Assembly: GCA_964475135.1 (NCBI GenBank)
Contig: CAYYWL010000012.1
Span: 1 to 50,360 of the forward strand
DNA: 50,360 bases
Origin: TMED14 sp964475135
GTDB lineage: Bacteria; Bacteroidota; Bacteroidia; Flavobacteriales; Schleiferiaceae
Reading direction: 5' to 3'
Shown: positions 35,544 through 43,634 of the stretch, in pieces
How positions within the stretch are numbered: the stretch's first letter is position 1
Layout: every line of letters starts with the position of its first letter
Notes under the pieces: generated by a model
The model's database searches: none
Told to the model about the DNA's origin: nothing
The model's input: only the letters and a program-made list of their open reading frames with translations
Translations under genes and position numbers: made by a program

Positions 35544-36532
35544 TGGGCTTGGGGGATTCGGGGTGGGCGGCCTGCGGCGCGGACAGCGAATTCGCGGATG
35601 TGGTCGGGGGTGGTTCCGCAGCAACCGCCGAGGATGTTGACGATTCCGAGGTCGAGGTACTCGGTCACGGCGTCGGCCATTTGCGACGGCGTTTCGTCGT
35701 AGCCGCCAAAGGCGTTGGGCAGGCCCGCGTTGGGGTATGCGCTGATGAGAAAGGGCGTGTTGGCCGCCAGCGTTTGAAGGTAGGGGCGCAGGTCCTTGGC
35801 TCCGAGGGCGCAGTTCAGGCCGATGCTGAGCAAGGGCATGTGGCTCATGCTGATCAAGAAGGCCTCGGTGGTCTGGCCGCTGAGGGTTCGGCCGCTGGCG
35901 TCGGTGATGGTTCCGCTGATCATTATCGGAACCTCTTTGCCGGTCGCCACAAAGGCGTCCTGAATGGCGAAGAGGGCCGCCTTAGCGTTGAGGGTGTCGA
36001 AGATGGTTTCAACCAAAAGCACGTCCACCCCACCCTCGATCAAGGCCTCTGCCTGCTCTTGGTAGGCCTTAGCCAGCTCGTCAAAGGTGATCGCGCGGTA
36101 GGCCGGTCGGTTCACGTCAGGACTCAAGCTCAGGGTGCGGTTGGTAGGGCCGATGGCGCCGGCAACAAACCGGGGTTTGTCGGGCGTACTATAGGTGTCG
36201 GCGGCTTTGCGGGCCAGCTGGGCTCCAGCGAGGTTGAGTTCGCGGACGAGGGATTCCATTCCGTAGTCAGCCATCGATACGGTCTGGGCGTTGAAGGTGT
36301 TGGTCTCAACGATGTCGGCCCCAGCAGCAAAGTACTTGGCGTGGATTTCTTCGACAATCTGAGGCTGAGTCAGGTTGAGCAGGTCGTTGTTGCCTTTGAG
36401 CGGATGCTCCCAGTCGGCAAAGCGCGTACCGCGGTAGCCGGCCTCATCAAGGCGGTATTCTTGGAGCATAGAGCCCATGGCGCCGTCCAAAATGAGGATG
36501 CGTTCGCGGGCAATGGTTTGGATTGGATGCAT
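35540..36532 (-). CDS. metH: Homocysteine S-methyltransferase domain of methionine synthase (MetH N-terminal part)
   Basis: 330 residues forming the zinc-dependent homocysteine-binding barrel. It begins RILILDGAMGSMLQ. The zinc ligands are the Cys in LNCALG and the Cys pair in GGCCGTTP. ETNTFNAQ and GAIGPTNRTLSLSPD are typical. With the following gene it makes a two-chain MetH. It is the first gene behind the SAM-I riboswitch. A hairpin GTCCTTC/GAAGGAC ends one base before this ATG and could hide the start. Confidence 0.94.
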   Translation of the reverse strand: MHPIQTIARERILILDGAMGSMLQEYRLDEAGYRGTRFADWEHPLKGNNDLLNLTQPQIVEEIHAKYFAAGADIVETNTFNAQTVSMADYGMESLVRELNLAGAQLARKAADTYSTPDKPRFVAGAIGPTNRTLSLSPDVNRPAYRAITFDELAKAYQEQAEALIEGGVDVLLVETIFDTLNAKAALFAIQDAFVATGKEVPIMISGTITDASGRTLSGQTTEAFLISMSHMPLLSIGLNCALGAKDLRPYLQTLAANTPFLISAYPNAGLPNAFGGYDETPSQMADAVTEYLDLGIVNILGGCCGTTPDHIREFAVRAAGRPPRIPQAQ

Positions 36533-36533
36533 G

Positions 36534-36565
36534 GTCCTTCGTTCGTTGCGCTTATGCAGAAGGAC
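36534..36565 (-). promoter_or_regulatory. Candidate SAM-I expression platform hairpin
   Basis: On the minus strand GTCCTTC (36565-36559), an 18-base loop, then GAAGGAC (36540-36534), one base before the ATG at 36532. It is downstream of the SAM-I aptamer and could block initiation when SAM is bound. No T-run is present, so control is probably translational. Confidence 0.5.
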
Positions 36566-36592
36566 TATTGGGACGCGAAGTGCAGTCGCAAT

Positions 36593-36706
36593 CTCATCTT
36601 CCTACCTCACGCCCGACTGGCGCTTTGGTAGCGGGAGTTGGCACCCTACAGGGTTTTAGGGTTGCCAAGACATCAACGGGCCCGTCCCTCAGTCTTTCTT
36701 GATAAG
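36593..36706 (-). ncRNA. SAM-I (S-box) riboswitch upstream of metH
   Basis: Read on the minus strand the conserved S-box parts appear in order: CTTATCAAGA, GAGGGA, GGGCCC, GATGTCTTGGCAACC, AGGGTGCCAACTCCCGC, and closing GATGAG. The ends CTTATC (36706-36701) and GATGAG (36598-36593) pair to form P1. It binds SAM and turns off methionine genes. It lies 60 bases before the split metH and metF operon, the usual target class. Confidence 0.95.
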
Positions 36707-36711
36707 CGCTG

Positions 36712-36719
36712 CAAAGTTA
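36712..36719 (-). promoter_or_regulatory. Promoter -7 element TAACTTTG for the metH operon
   Basis: Minus-strand TAACTTTG matches TAnnTTTG exactly and lies five bases before P1 of the SAM-I riboswitch, so transcription would begin at the aptamer. No good -33 TTG is seen at 19-20 bases. Confidence 0.6.
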
Positions 36720-36773
36720 GTTCACGGCGATGTGGTTTGCATTGGTCAATCGTTCGTGATTTTCGTTCATGAG

Positions 36774-36803
36774 TTGCGGTACCGTGTGGTGTGCCTACCT
36801 TTG
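36774..36803 (+). promoter_or_regulatory. metK promoter, TTG and TACCTTTG with 19-base spacer
   Basis: TTG (36774-36776) and TACCTTTG (36796-36803) match the Bacteroidota -33/-7 consensus with a 19-base spacer. The expected start of RNA is near 36808, at the first base of the SAM-II P1 stem. Confidence 0.65.
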
Positions 36804-36808
36804 CAGCG

Positions 36809-36860
36809 CGTGGAAGGATTTGTCCGATTGCAACCACGGTAAAAAATGCTAAACCGGTGG
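36809..36860 (+). ncRNA. SAM-II riboswitch upstream of metK
   Basis: P1 is CGTGG (36809-36813) with CCACG (36834-36838). The loop has GGATTTGTCCGATTGCAA, and after P1 come GGTAAAAAATGCTAAA and CCGG, the conserved order of the SAM-II (metA/SAM-alpha) pseudoknot known from alphaproteobacteria and Bacteroidota. CCG in the loop can pair with CGG at the 3' side. It is on the strand opposite to the SAM-I element, 102 bases from it, and reads towards metK. Confidence 0.85.
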
Positions 36861-36909
36861 ACCATTGTCCGGCGCACTAGCACTTTACCGCATCAGGCTT
36901 TTTTGACAC

Positions 36910-36928
36910 GCAGCATTAAAACTGTTGC
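36910..36928 (+). promoter_or_regulatory. Candidate SAM-II expression platform hairpin before metK
   Basis: GCAGC (36910-36914) and GTTGC (36924-36928) pair with one G-T wobble around a nine-base loop, ending one base before the ATG at 36930. The stem is short, so the evidence is weak on its own. Confidence 0.35.
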
Positions 36929-36929
36929 T

Positions 36930-37816
36930 ATGAGCTACTTATTTACCTCTGAGTCCGTTTCTGAAGGACACCCCGACAAAGTCGCCGACCAAATTTCGGA
37001 CGCCCTTGTCGACCACTTTCTCGCATTTGACCCCGATTCGAAAGTTGCCTGCGAAACCCTTGTAACCACTGGTCAAGTGGTGCTGGCGGGTGAAGTCAAG
37101 TCGCGCACCTACATCGACGCGGGTGAAATCGCTCGCGACGTNNNNNNNNNNNNNNNNNNNNNNNNNNNNNNNNNNNNNNNNNNNNNNNNNNNNNNNNNNN
37201 NNNNNNNNNNNNNNNNNNNNNNNNNNNNNNNNNNNNNNNNNTCAACCCAACGGGCAAGTTCGTGATTGGCGGACCGCACGGCGACACCGGTTTGACCGGC
37301 CGCAAGATTATCGTTGATACCTACGGTGGCAAGGGTGCCCACGGCGGCGGAGCCTTCAGCGGTAAGGACCCCTCTAAGGTGGACCGTTCAGCGGCATACG
37401 CGGCGCGCTACGTAGCTAAAAACCTTGTAGCTGCCGGTGTTGCCAAGCAGGTGCTCGTCCAGCTGGCCTACGCCATCGGCGTGGCTGAACCCGTGGGCTT
37501 CTACCTGAACACCTACGGTACGGCAGCCGTGCGCGGAGCCGACGGCAAAAAGCTCGCCGACGGCGCGATTGCCGAGCGCGTGCAGAAGCTGTTTGACCTT
37601 CGCCCCTACGGAATTGAGACCAAGTTTGGCCTCCGCAGCCCGATTTACTCAGAAACGGCTGCATACGGACACATGGGCCGCGCTCCGCAAATCGTGGAGA
37701 AGCAGTTCAAGCGTCCGACCGATAAGGGCATCGAAGTCAAGACCATGAAGGTGGAGCTCTTCACGTGGGAGAAGCTTGACTCGGTCGATTCGATCAAAAA
37801 GGCGTTCGGACTTTAG
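36930..37816 (+). CDS. metK: S-adenosylmethionine synthetase, interrupted by an assembly gap
   Basis: MetK makes SAM from methionine and ATP. The first 70 residues are clear (YLFTSESVSEGHPDKVADQI, with the ATP-site His and metal-binding residues). Sequence resumes after the N run with NPTGKFVIGGPHGD, GLTGRKIIVDTYGG and GGGAFSGKDPSKVDRS, then a normal end (about 191 residues). By comparison with the family roughly 150-190 residues are missing, so the real gap must be several hundred bases, not 100. The reading frame on the two sides requires a true gap length of 3n+2. Start ATG 36930 gives the normal N terminus. The gene lies behind the SAM-II riboswitch and ends before a terminator. Confidence 0.95.
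37142..37241. other. Assembly gap of 100 N inside metK
   Basis: Exactly 100 N, a placeholder. Two bases of an unfinished codon precede it and two follow, so only a length of 3n+2 restores the metK frame; 100 does not. The edges show no repeat, unlike the other gap. Confidence 0.95.
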
Positions 37817-37872
37817 TACCTAGTTTCTAGTTACTGGTTCTCTGTAGCTGGTTTCTGGTAACTCAATTTTTA

Positions 37873-37904
37873 AGCCCTGGCTGTGTACGCAGCTGGGGCT
37901 TTTT
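37873..37904 (+). terminator. Rho-independent terminator after metK
   Basis: AGCCCTGGCTG and CAGCTGGGGCT form an 11-pair stem with two wobbles, followed by five T. It lies 57 bases after the metK stop and touches the end of hicB on the other strand. The bases before it are GTTTCTAG/CTGGTTTCTGG repeat words. Confidence 0.8.
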
Positions 37905-38305
37905 CATTTAGTCGAAAACGTGAGCGTCGCCAGCTCTTCACCAAGCTCATTGATCCCGTTCATGATGCGCAGTACTTGCTTTGGTGAGGGCTCTTTTGTA
38001 CCCGATACATATTGAGACAACAGACTCGGATTAAGACCGATTCGCTCAGCAAGAAACTTAGCATTGAGTACGCGATAGTGGCTGAAAAACTGCTGAAAAT
38101 CAAACTTTAACTTGAAATTCTGAGGGCCATATTCAATCTGATCATCCTCATGTAAGAGTGACATGGCCTCAGAAATGTTCGCATAAACTTCATTAATTGA
38201 TCCACCTGTTGTGTAGACGGGGAAATCTTGTGTGTACGCAGAATATCCAGTATTCGTTACCTCAACAATTACTGGGATCTTAGGTTGTTTTTTTTCTTTT
38301 TTCAT
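37904..38305 (-). CDS. hicB: HicB-type antitoxin with C-terminal helix-turn-helix
   Basis: 133 residues. The N-terminal part (PVIVEVTNTGYSAYTQDFP, GGSINEVYANISEAMSLL) is the partially degraded RNase H-like HicB fold. The C-terminal part (LNAKFLAERIGLNPSLLSQYVSGTKEPS) is a Cro/C1-type helix-turn-helix, expected to bind the operator and self-regulate. Its ATG overlaps the hicA stop (ATGA, 38302-38305). The toxin-first order is usual for hicAB. The composition is AT-richer than the neighbouring methionine genes. Confidence 0.85.
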   Translation of the reverse strand: MKKEKKQPKIPVIVEVTNTGYSAYTQDFPVYTTGGSINEVYANISEAMSLLHEDDQIEYGPQNFKLKFDFQQFFSHYRVLNAKFLAERIGLNPSLLSQYVSGTKEPSPKQVLRIMNGINELGEELATLTFSTK

Positions 38306-38490
38306 CGTAACCCGGCATCTTTTTTAATTCGAAGCTCCAATCCACGTGCAACTTCTTTGGCTCCATGATTTGGCACAACCAACATCACTCCAGGCTTCTG
38401 ATCATGAATATACTTCATGTGTGAGCCCTTTTGACTTTTGGTGTACCACCCATTGTTTTGCAGCAATCGAATTAGCTCATTTGACTTCAC
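38302..38490 (-). CDS. hicA: HicA-type mRNA interferase toxin
   Basis: 62 residues from a GTG at 38490, the normal HicA size and N terminus (KSNELIRLLQNNGWYTKSQ). The dsRBD-like fold includes KGSHMKYIH with the catalytic His, and GAKEVARGLELRIKKDAGL. HicA cleaves mRNA independent of codons when HicB is lost. Upstream in-frame codons exist to 38550, but they read into AT-rich non-coding sequence. A TACTTTTA element lies just upstream. It is strongly AT-rich (17 G/C in 38461-38520), which suggests recent transfer. Confidence 0.85.
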   Translation of the reverse strand: MKSNELIRLLQNNGWYTKSQKGSHMKYIHDQKPGVMLVVPNHGAKEVARGLELRIKKDAGLR

Positions 38491-38547
38491 ATGTAAAAGT
38501 ACATAATAATTTACTTTTTGTATTGACCATAAGTAAATAATTATTAA

Positions 38548-38580
38548 CAAAAAACCCCGGCCGCTCGCGCGGCCGGGGTT
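38548..38580 (-). terminator. Rho-independent terminator after ahcY
   Basis: On the minus strand AACCCCGGCCGC, loop GCGA, GCGGCCGGGGTT, then TTTTGTT. It lies 23 bases after the ahcY stop and insulates hicA from ahcY. Confidence 0.9.
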
Positions 38581-38603
38581 CCGAATAAAGCCTTTAAAAC
38601 GGC

Positions 38604-39923
<1,320 letters not shown>

Positions 39924-39944
39924 AGCAATGATTATTTGGAGGCG

Positions 39945-39952
39945 CAAAGATA
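39945..39952 (-). promoter_or_regulatory. Promoter -7 element TATCTTTG for ahcY
   Basis: An exact TAnnTTTG on the minus strand, 21 bases before the ahcY ATG. It would lie inside the divergent fusion gene if that gene began at its earliest ATG (39928), one reason for preferring the later start at 40000. Confidence 0.6.
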
Positions 39953-39999
39953 CGGAACATTCGGGGGCTGAAGTCGCCGAAGTCGGTCATTTTGGCCTT

Positions 40000-41121
40000 G
40001 TGATTGCGCGGATCACTCTGCGTCAAGCCGCTGATTTTGAGGTCCAATTCACCGATTATTCGGAATTTTTCTCTCCTGCGGACCAATTGCGGTGGTCCGA
40101 GTTCAAACCAGGACCCCGCCGTACCGCATTTTTGGCGGCCCGACTCGCGCTAGCCGAGGTGCTGCGAGGCACATCGCTCGGAATTCGGGACTTGAACTAC
40201 GACGGGGAGCGCCCCGTGCTGCCCCGGGGCTACCTCAGCCTGTCGCACGGCGGGGATTGGGCCGTCGCAGCCTACCATCCCCTGCTGCCGGTGGGGATTG
40301 ACGTGGAAGCTCCGCGTGCCCAACTCGAGCGGGTGATCGCTCGAGTGGCCTCTGAGCGCGAAGTATCCGAACTTGACCATGCGACGGTGTGGGGCGCAAA
40401 AGAAGCCGTGTACAAGGCGGCCGGAATGAAGGGACTCGACTGGAAGAAGGAAATTGACGTCCGCTCGCCCCGCACAGCCATGTGCACACGTAGCGGCGAA
40501 CGCTATGCGCTTGAAGCGTTTCAAATGGACCAAGATCATGTGGTGGTAGCCGTCCGGAAACCGCTGCGCGTCGTACTGACAGGTCCCGAAAGCGCGGGTA
40601 AAACTCAATTGGCTACGCAATTGGCCCGCGAATTCGGCACACTTTGGACGCCCGAAATTGCCCGCGAATATCTTGGGGAACACGGGACTCACTACGGACC
40701 CGAGGATGTGGTCCAAATGGGGCGCCTTCAAGCTGAGCGTGCCGAAGAGGTGGCCGCAAGTTGCCCAGAAATCGTGTTTGAAGACACCGACGTGCTGACG
40801 CACCGCATTTGGTTCCGCGAGAAGTACGGTCAGCCGCACCCATATCTGGAGTCGATATCCCTCAAAGGCGACGTCTACTTGCTGTGCGCCCCCGACCTGG
40901 CCTGGACGAATGATCCGCTTCGTGAACACCCCAAAGAATCCGACCGTCAGCGGCACTTTGAATTGTACCAATCCGAATTGGAATCAAATAAAAAAACATA
41001 CGCGGTCGTTTCGGGACAAGGTTCCGCGCGAAAAATGAACGCTCTTCGAACACTTGAAGCATTTGACGTGTTACCTTTGGCGAAGCACAGGGGTGCCGGC
41101 GATGAAATCCGGCTGAGATGA
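40000..41121 (+). CDS. Fusion: Sfp-type phosphopantetheinyl transferase and NadR-like kinase
   Basis: One uninterrupted reading frame, 373 residues from GTG 40000. Residues 1-185 are a 4'-phosphopantetheinyl transferase with LSLSHGG (80-86), the metal-binding GIDVE (99-103) and WGAKEAVYKAAG (131-142), which activates carrier proteins. Residues 188-360 are a NadR-type ATP-binding kinase domain with Walker A GPESAGKT (195-202), TPEIAREYL and FEDTDVLTHRIWF, as in ribosylnicotinamide kinases. The domains join with almost no linker. The last dozen residues are encoded by the TPP riboswitch sequence. The start is uncertain: ATG 39928 is also in frame but covers the ahcY promoter. In related bacteria the two activities are usually separate genes. 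The kinase substrate is unproven; the thiamine context makes a role in vitamin salvage possible. Confidence 0.85.
   Translation: MIARITLRQAADFEVQFTDYSEFFSPADQLRWSEFKPGPRRTAFLAARLALAEVLRGTSLGIRDLNYDGERPVLPRGYLSLSHGGDWAVAAYHPLLPVGIDVEAPRAQLERVIARVASEREVSELDHATVWGAKEAVYKAAGMKGLDWKKEIDVRSPRTAMCTRSGERYALEAFQMDQDHVVVAVRKPLRVVLTGPESAGKTQLATQLAREFGTLWTPEIAREYLGEHGTHYGPEDVVQMGRLQAERAEEVAASCPEIVFEDTDVLTHRIWFREKYGQPHPYLESISLKGDVYLLCAPDLAWTNDPLREHPKESDRQRHFELYQSELESNKKTYAVVSGQGSARKMNALRTLEAFDVLPLAKHRGAGDEIRLR
41072..41079 (+). promoter_or_regulatory. Promoter -7 element TACCTTTG inside the fusion gene, before the TPP riboswitch
   Basis: An exact TAnnTTTG match within the last 50 bases of the fusion gene. 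RNA would begin near 41084, at the aptamer. A TTG lies 15 bases upstream, shorter than usual. Confidence 0.5.
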
Positions 41122-41165
41122 TACCCTAGAACCTGGGCGGGTCATGCCGCCAAGGAAGTCGCGAA
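41085..41165 (+). ncRNA. TPP riboswitch (THI element)
   Basis: The conserved parts are in order: GGGGTGCC (41090-41097), CTGAGATGATACCC (41113-41126), GAACCTG (41129-41135), GGGTCATGCC (41139-41148) and AAGGAAG (41152-41158). It binds thiamine pyrophosphate. The fusion gene runs into it and stops at the TGA inside CTGAGATGA. It precedes the TonB receptor whose sequence fits the thiamine-type group. Confidence 0.95.
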
Positions 41166-41193
41166 GCCGCACCCTCAGCGTGCGGGCATTTCT

Positions 41194-41221
41194 GTGCACG
41201 AGAACCGTTTAACACGTGCAC
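41194..41221 (+). promoter_or_regulatory. Candidate TPP expression platform hairpin
   Basis: GTGCACG (41194-41200) and CGTGCAC (41215-41221) are perfect inverted repeats with a 14-base loop, ending one base before ATG 41223. CTGTGC (41192-41197) can instead pair with GCACAG (41085-41090) at the aptamer's 5' edge, a possible switch. Confidence 0.5.
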
Positions 41222-41222
41222 G

Positions 41223-43505
41223 ATGAACACACTTCGCTTTTTACTTATCGCCCTTGGCTTGAACACCACCGCGTCGGGCCAGTGGATTACGAAAACGACT
41301 CCGTCGGAGGTCTACGACACGGTCCGCACCGCGACCCTCAACGAGATTACGCTCACAGCGAGTAGGCCGAGCGCGGGAATTCCGATGCCGCAGTTGCGGT
41401 TGAAGCCCGCCGACCTGGCGAAGCAGAATGTGGGCCGGGATATTCCGTTTTTGCTTCAGGGCATGCCGTCGTTTACGGCGGCGAGTGACGCTGGCAACGG
41501 GTTCGGATACACCTACTTGCGCTTTCGCGGCATGGACCAAACCCGCATCAACGTGACGGTCAACAACGTGGCGTTGAACGACCCTGAATCCCACGGCGTA
41601 TTCTGGGTGAACACGCCCGACCTCGGGTTGAACGCCAACTCACTGGTGGTACAGCGCGGTGTGGGCACGTCCACCTTAGGCAGCGGAGCATTTGGCGCGT
41701 CCTTGTCGTTTGAAGTGGGCGTTCCGAACGACACGGCAAGCCAGCAGATCACGGCCAATTTTGGGTCGTTCAACTCAGCGCGCATCAGCTACGGATTTCA
41801 CAGCGGGCTCGTGGGCCCCAAAAAGCGTTGGTCCACGACCGGGCGACTCACCGCCATGCGCAGTGACGGGTTCGTGGACCGCTCGGGCAGCGCACTTCAG
41901 AGCTACTTGTTTGGGGCTCAGTACCGCCGCTCGACGTTCACTTGGCGACTCGTGCACTTTGCAGGTAACGAACGGACCCAACAGGCATGGTATGGAATTC
42001 CAGAGTCCAAATTCCGTAATGACACGCTGGGCGTGGTAAACTATCTATCTCGAAATGGAATAATCGGCGCAGATTCGCTGAATGTTCTAGAAAGTGGAGC
42101 GGCAACCTATAATTTCTACCGGTACGCCAACGAAATCGACCAGTATACACAGCGTCACTACCAGAGCATGATGACGTGGAGATTGAGCCAAAAATGGCAC
42201 TTCACACAAACACTCGCTGTTGTTACCGGAAAAGGGTATTTTGAACAGTACCGGCCATTCATGAGCTTTGAATCATTGAACTTACCCAACATTCCACTCG
42301 GGATGGTGGTCCTTACCGGCACAGAAGGAGTGCGCCGCCGATGGCTTGACAATGGTAGTGCTATGGCCTCAACGTCAATTCACTACCGCGGTCGCCACGT
42401 AAATTTTACTGCGGGTTTGCAAGATCAGATTTACGACGGACTTCACTTCGGAACAATACCCTGGTTGCGGTACAACCCCATGGGAGGGCTCGATGGGAGC
42501 CTGACTTTGGACGGGGTCCCGTCCCCTACCTTGTCTGCACAAGACCATCGATTCTATGAAGGTAGCAGCCTTAAGTATGACGCTTCATACTTTGCCCGAC
42601 TTGAATGGCAACTCGGTCCGTGGACCATTCTTGGAGATGGCCAGCTTCGCCAAATCGACTATACCGGAACCGGAACCGATGTAGACCAAAACACATATGA
42701 TTTTGACGTCGACTACTTGTTCTTCAATCCCAAAGCAGGTGTTTCGTACCGAGGATCCAACGGGTGGACTGGCCGAGGATCGATAGCCATCGCACACCGC
42801 GAGCCGATTCGTTCGGACTTTATTGACAACGTGACGGCTCCGCGCCCCGAACGCGTTACGGACTTTGAGTTCGGAATCGAGAAGCGCACCGACCGCTTTT
42901 GGGCCGAAGCCAACGTATACCTGATGGAGTACCAAGACCAGTTGGTGCCGACTGGCGCCCTCAACGACGTAGGGGCGCTGATTCGCACGAATGTGGCACA
43001 GAGCCACCGCCGTGGACTTGAACTTGCCACTGTGTGGACCCCCACCAAGTCTTGGCTACTGGGCGCCAATGCCACCTTGAGCAGCAACCGCATCGACGCG
43101 TTTGAAGAGATTATGTACGACTACGCTGACTTTAGCGAGGTGCGCACGGTGTATACCAACACTCCGATTGCCCTTTCGCCTGAAGCCATGGGGAACGCCT
43201 GGGCCGAGTGGCAGCACAAAGGGCTGTCAGCCCGCGCCACACTGCACAGTGTGGGCCGCCAGTACTTAGATAACACCGGGGCGTTTGAGCGCTCGCTCGA
43301 CCCCTACCAGACGGTGGACGCGACCCTACGCTGGAACCGCGGACCTATGGAGTGGCGACTCGATGCGATCAACCTCTTGGGCCGACCGTACGCGCCCAAC
43401 GGCTATACGTGGGGCTACCTGTACGACGGAGTTCGGACCGATGAGAACTTTGTGTACCCGATGGCCGGAACGCAGCTGATGCTGGGGTTGAAGCTGGTCT
43501 TTTAG
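41223..43505 (+). CDS. TonB-dependent receptor, probable thiamine uptake
   Basis: 760-residue outer-membrane receptor. Signal peptide MNTLRFLLIALGLNTTASGQ, no carboxypeptidase-like domain. The plug has GFGYTYLRFRGMDQTRINVT, NDPESHGVFWVNTPDL and QRGVGTSTLGSGAFGASL, the form seen in TPP-regulated receptors of the CFB group (omr1 type). The TPP riboswitch just upstream supports uptake of thiamine or a precursor. The end is LMLGLKLVF. Bases about 41985-42760 (barrel middle) are clearly AT-richer than the rest of the gene, suggesting exchange of surface loops. The pnuT-like inner-membrane transporter often linked with it is absent here. Confidence 0.92.
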   Translation: MNTLRFLLIALGLNTTASGQWITKTTPSEVYDTVRTATLNEITLTASRPSAGIPMPQLRLKPADLAKQNVGRDIPFLLQGMPSFTAASDAGNGFGYTYLRFRGMDQTRINVTVNNVALNDPESHGVFWVNTPDLGLNANSLVVQRGVGTSTLGSGAFGASLSFEVGVPNDTASQQITANFGSFNSARISYGFHSGLVGPKKRWSTTGRLTAMRSDGFVDRSGSALQSYLFGAQYRRSTFTWRLVHFAGNERTQQAWYGIPESKFRNDTLGVVNYLSRNGIIGADSLNVLESGAATYNFYRYANEIDQYTQRHYQSMMTWRLSQKWHFTQTLAVVTGKGYFEQYRPFMSFESLNLPNIPLGMVVLTGTEGVRRRWLDNGSAMASTSIHYRGRHVNFTAGLQDQIYDGLHFGTIPWLRYNPMGGLDGSLTLDGVPSPTLSAQDHRFYEGSSLKYDASYFARLEWQLGPWTILGDGQLRQIDYTGTGTDVDQNTYDFDVDYLFFNPKAGVSYRGSNGWTGRGSIAIAHREPIRSDFIDNVTAPRPERVTDFEFGIEKRTDRFWAEANVYLMEYQDQLVPTGALNDVGALIRTNVAQSHRRGLELATVWTPTKSWLLGANATLSSNRIDAFEEIMYDYADFSEVRTVYTNTPIALSPEAMGNAWAEWQHKGLSARATLHSVGRQYLDNTGAFERSLDPYQTVDATLRWNRGPMEWRLDAINLLGRPYAPNGYTWGYLYDGVRTDENFVYPMAGTQLMLGLKLVF

Positions 43506-43536
43506 GAGGCTTCGCGCCTGCGGCGCTCAGGCTCGA

Positions 43537-43569
43537 GCGCTTCGCGCTAGGGCTGCTTCGCAGCTAGGG
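43537..43569. repeat. 33-bp double-hairpin repeat, copy 2
   Basis: Identical to 18473-18505. Preceded by another TTC-type hairpin, GGCTTCGCGCC, at 43509-43518. It lies between the receptor stop and the end of the M1 peptidase gene. No T-run follows, so it is not a standard terminator. The remainder to 43634 consists of GCCAACGAGCTAACC-type words. Confidence 0.8.
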
Positions 43570-43634
43570 CCCCTGTGGGGCAAGCCAACGAGCTAACCTT
43601 GCCAACGAGCTAACGAGCCAATCTCAGCCAGCAG

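Noticed and set aside
43506..43634. Terminator between the receptor and the M1 gene
   Set aside because: GC-rich hairpins are present but none is followed by a T-run in either direction; treated as repeats.
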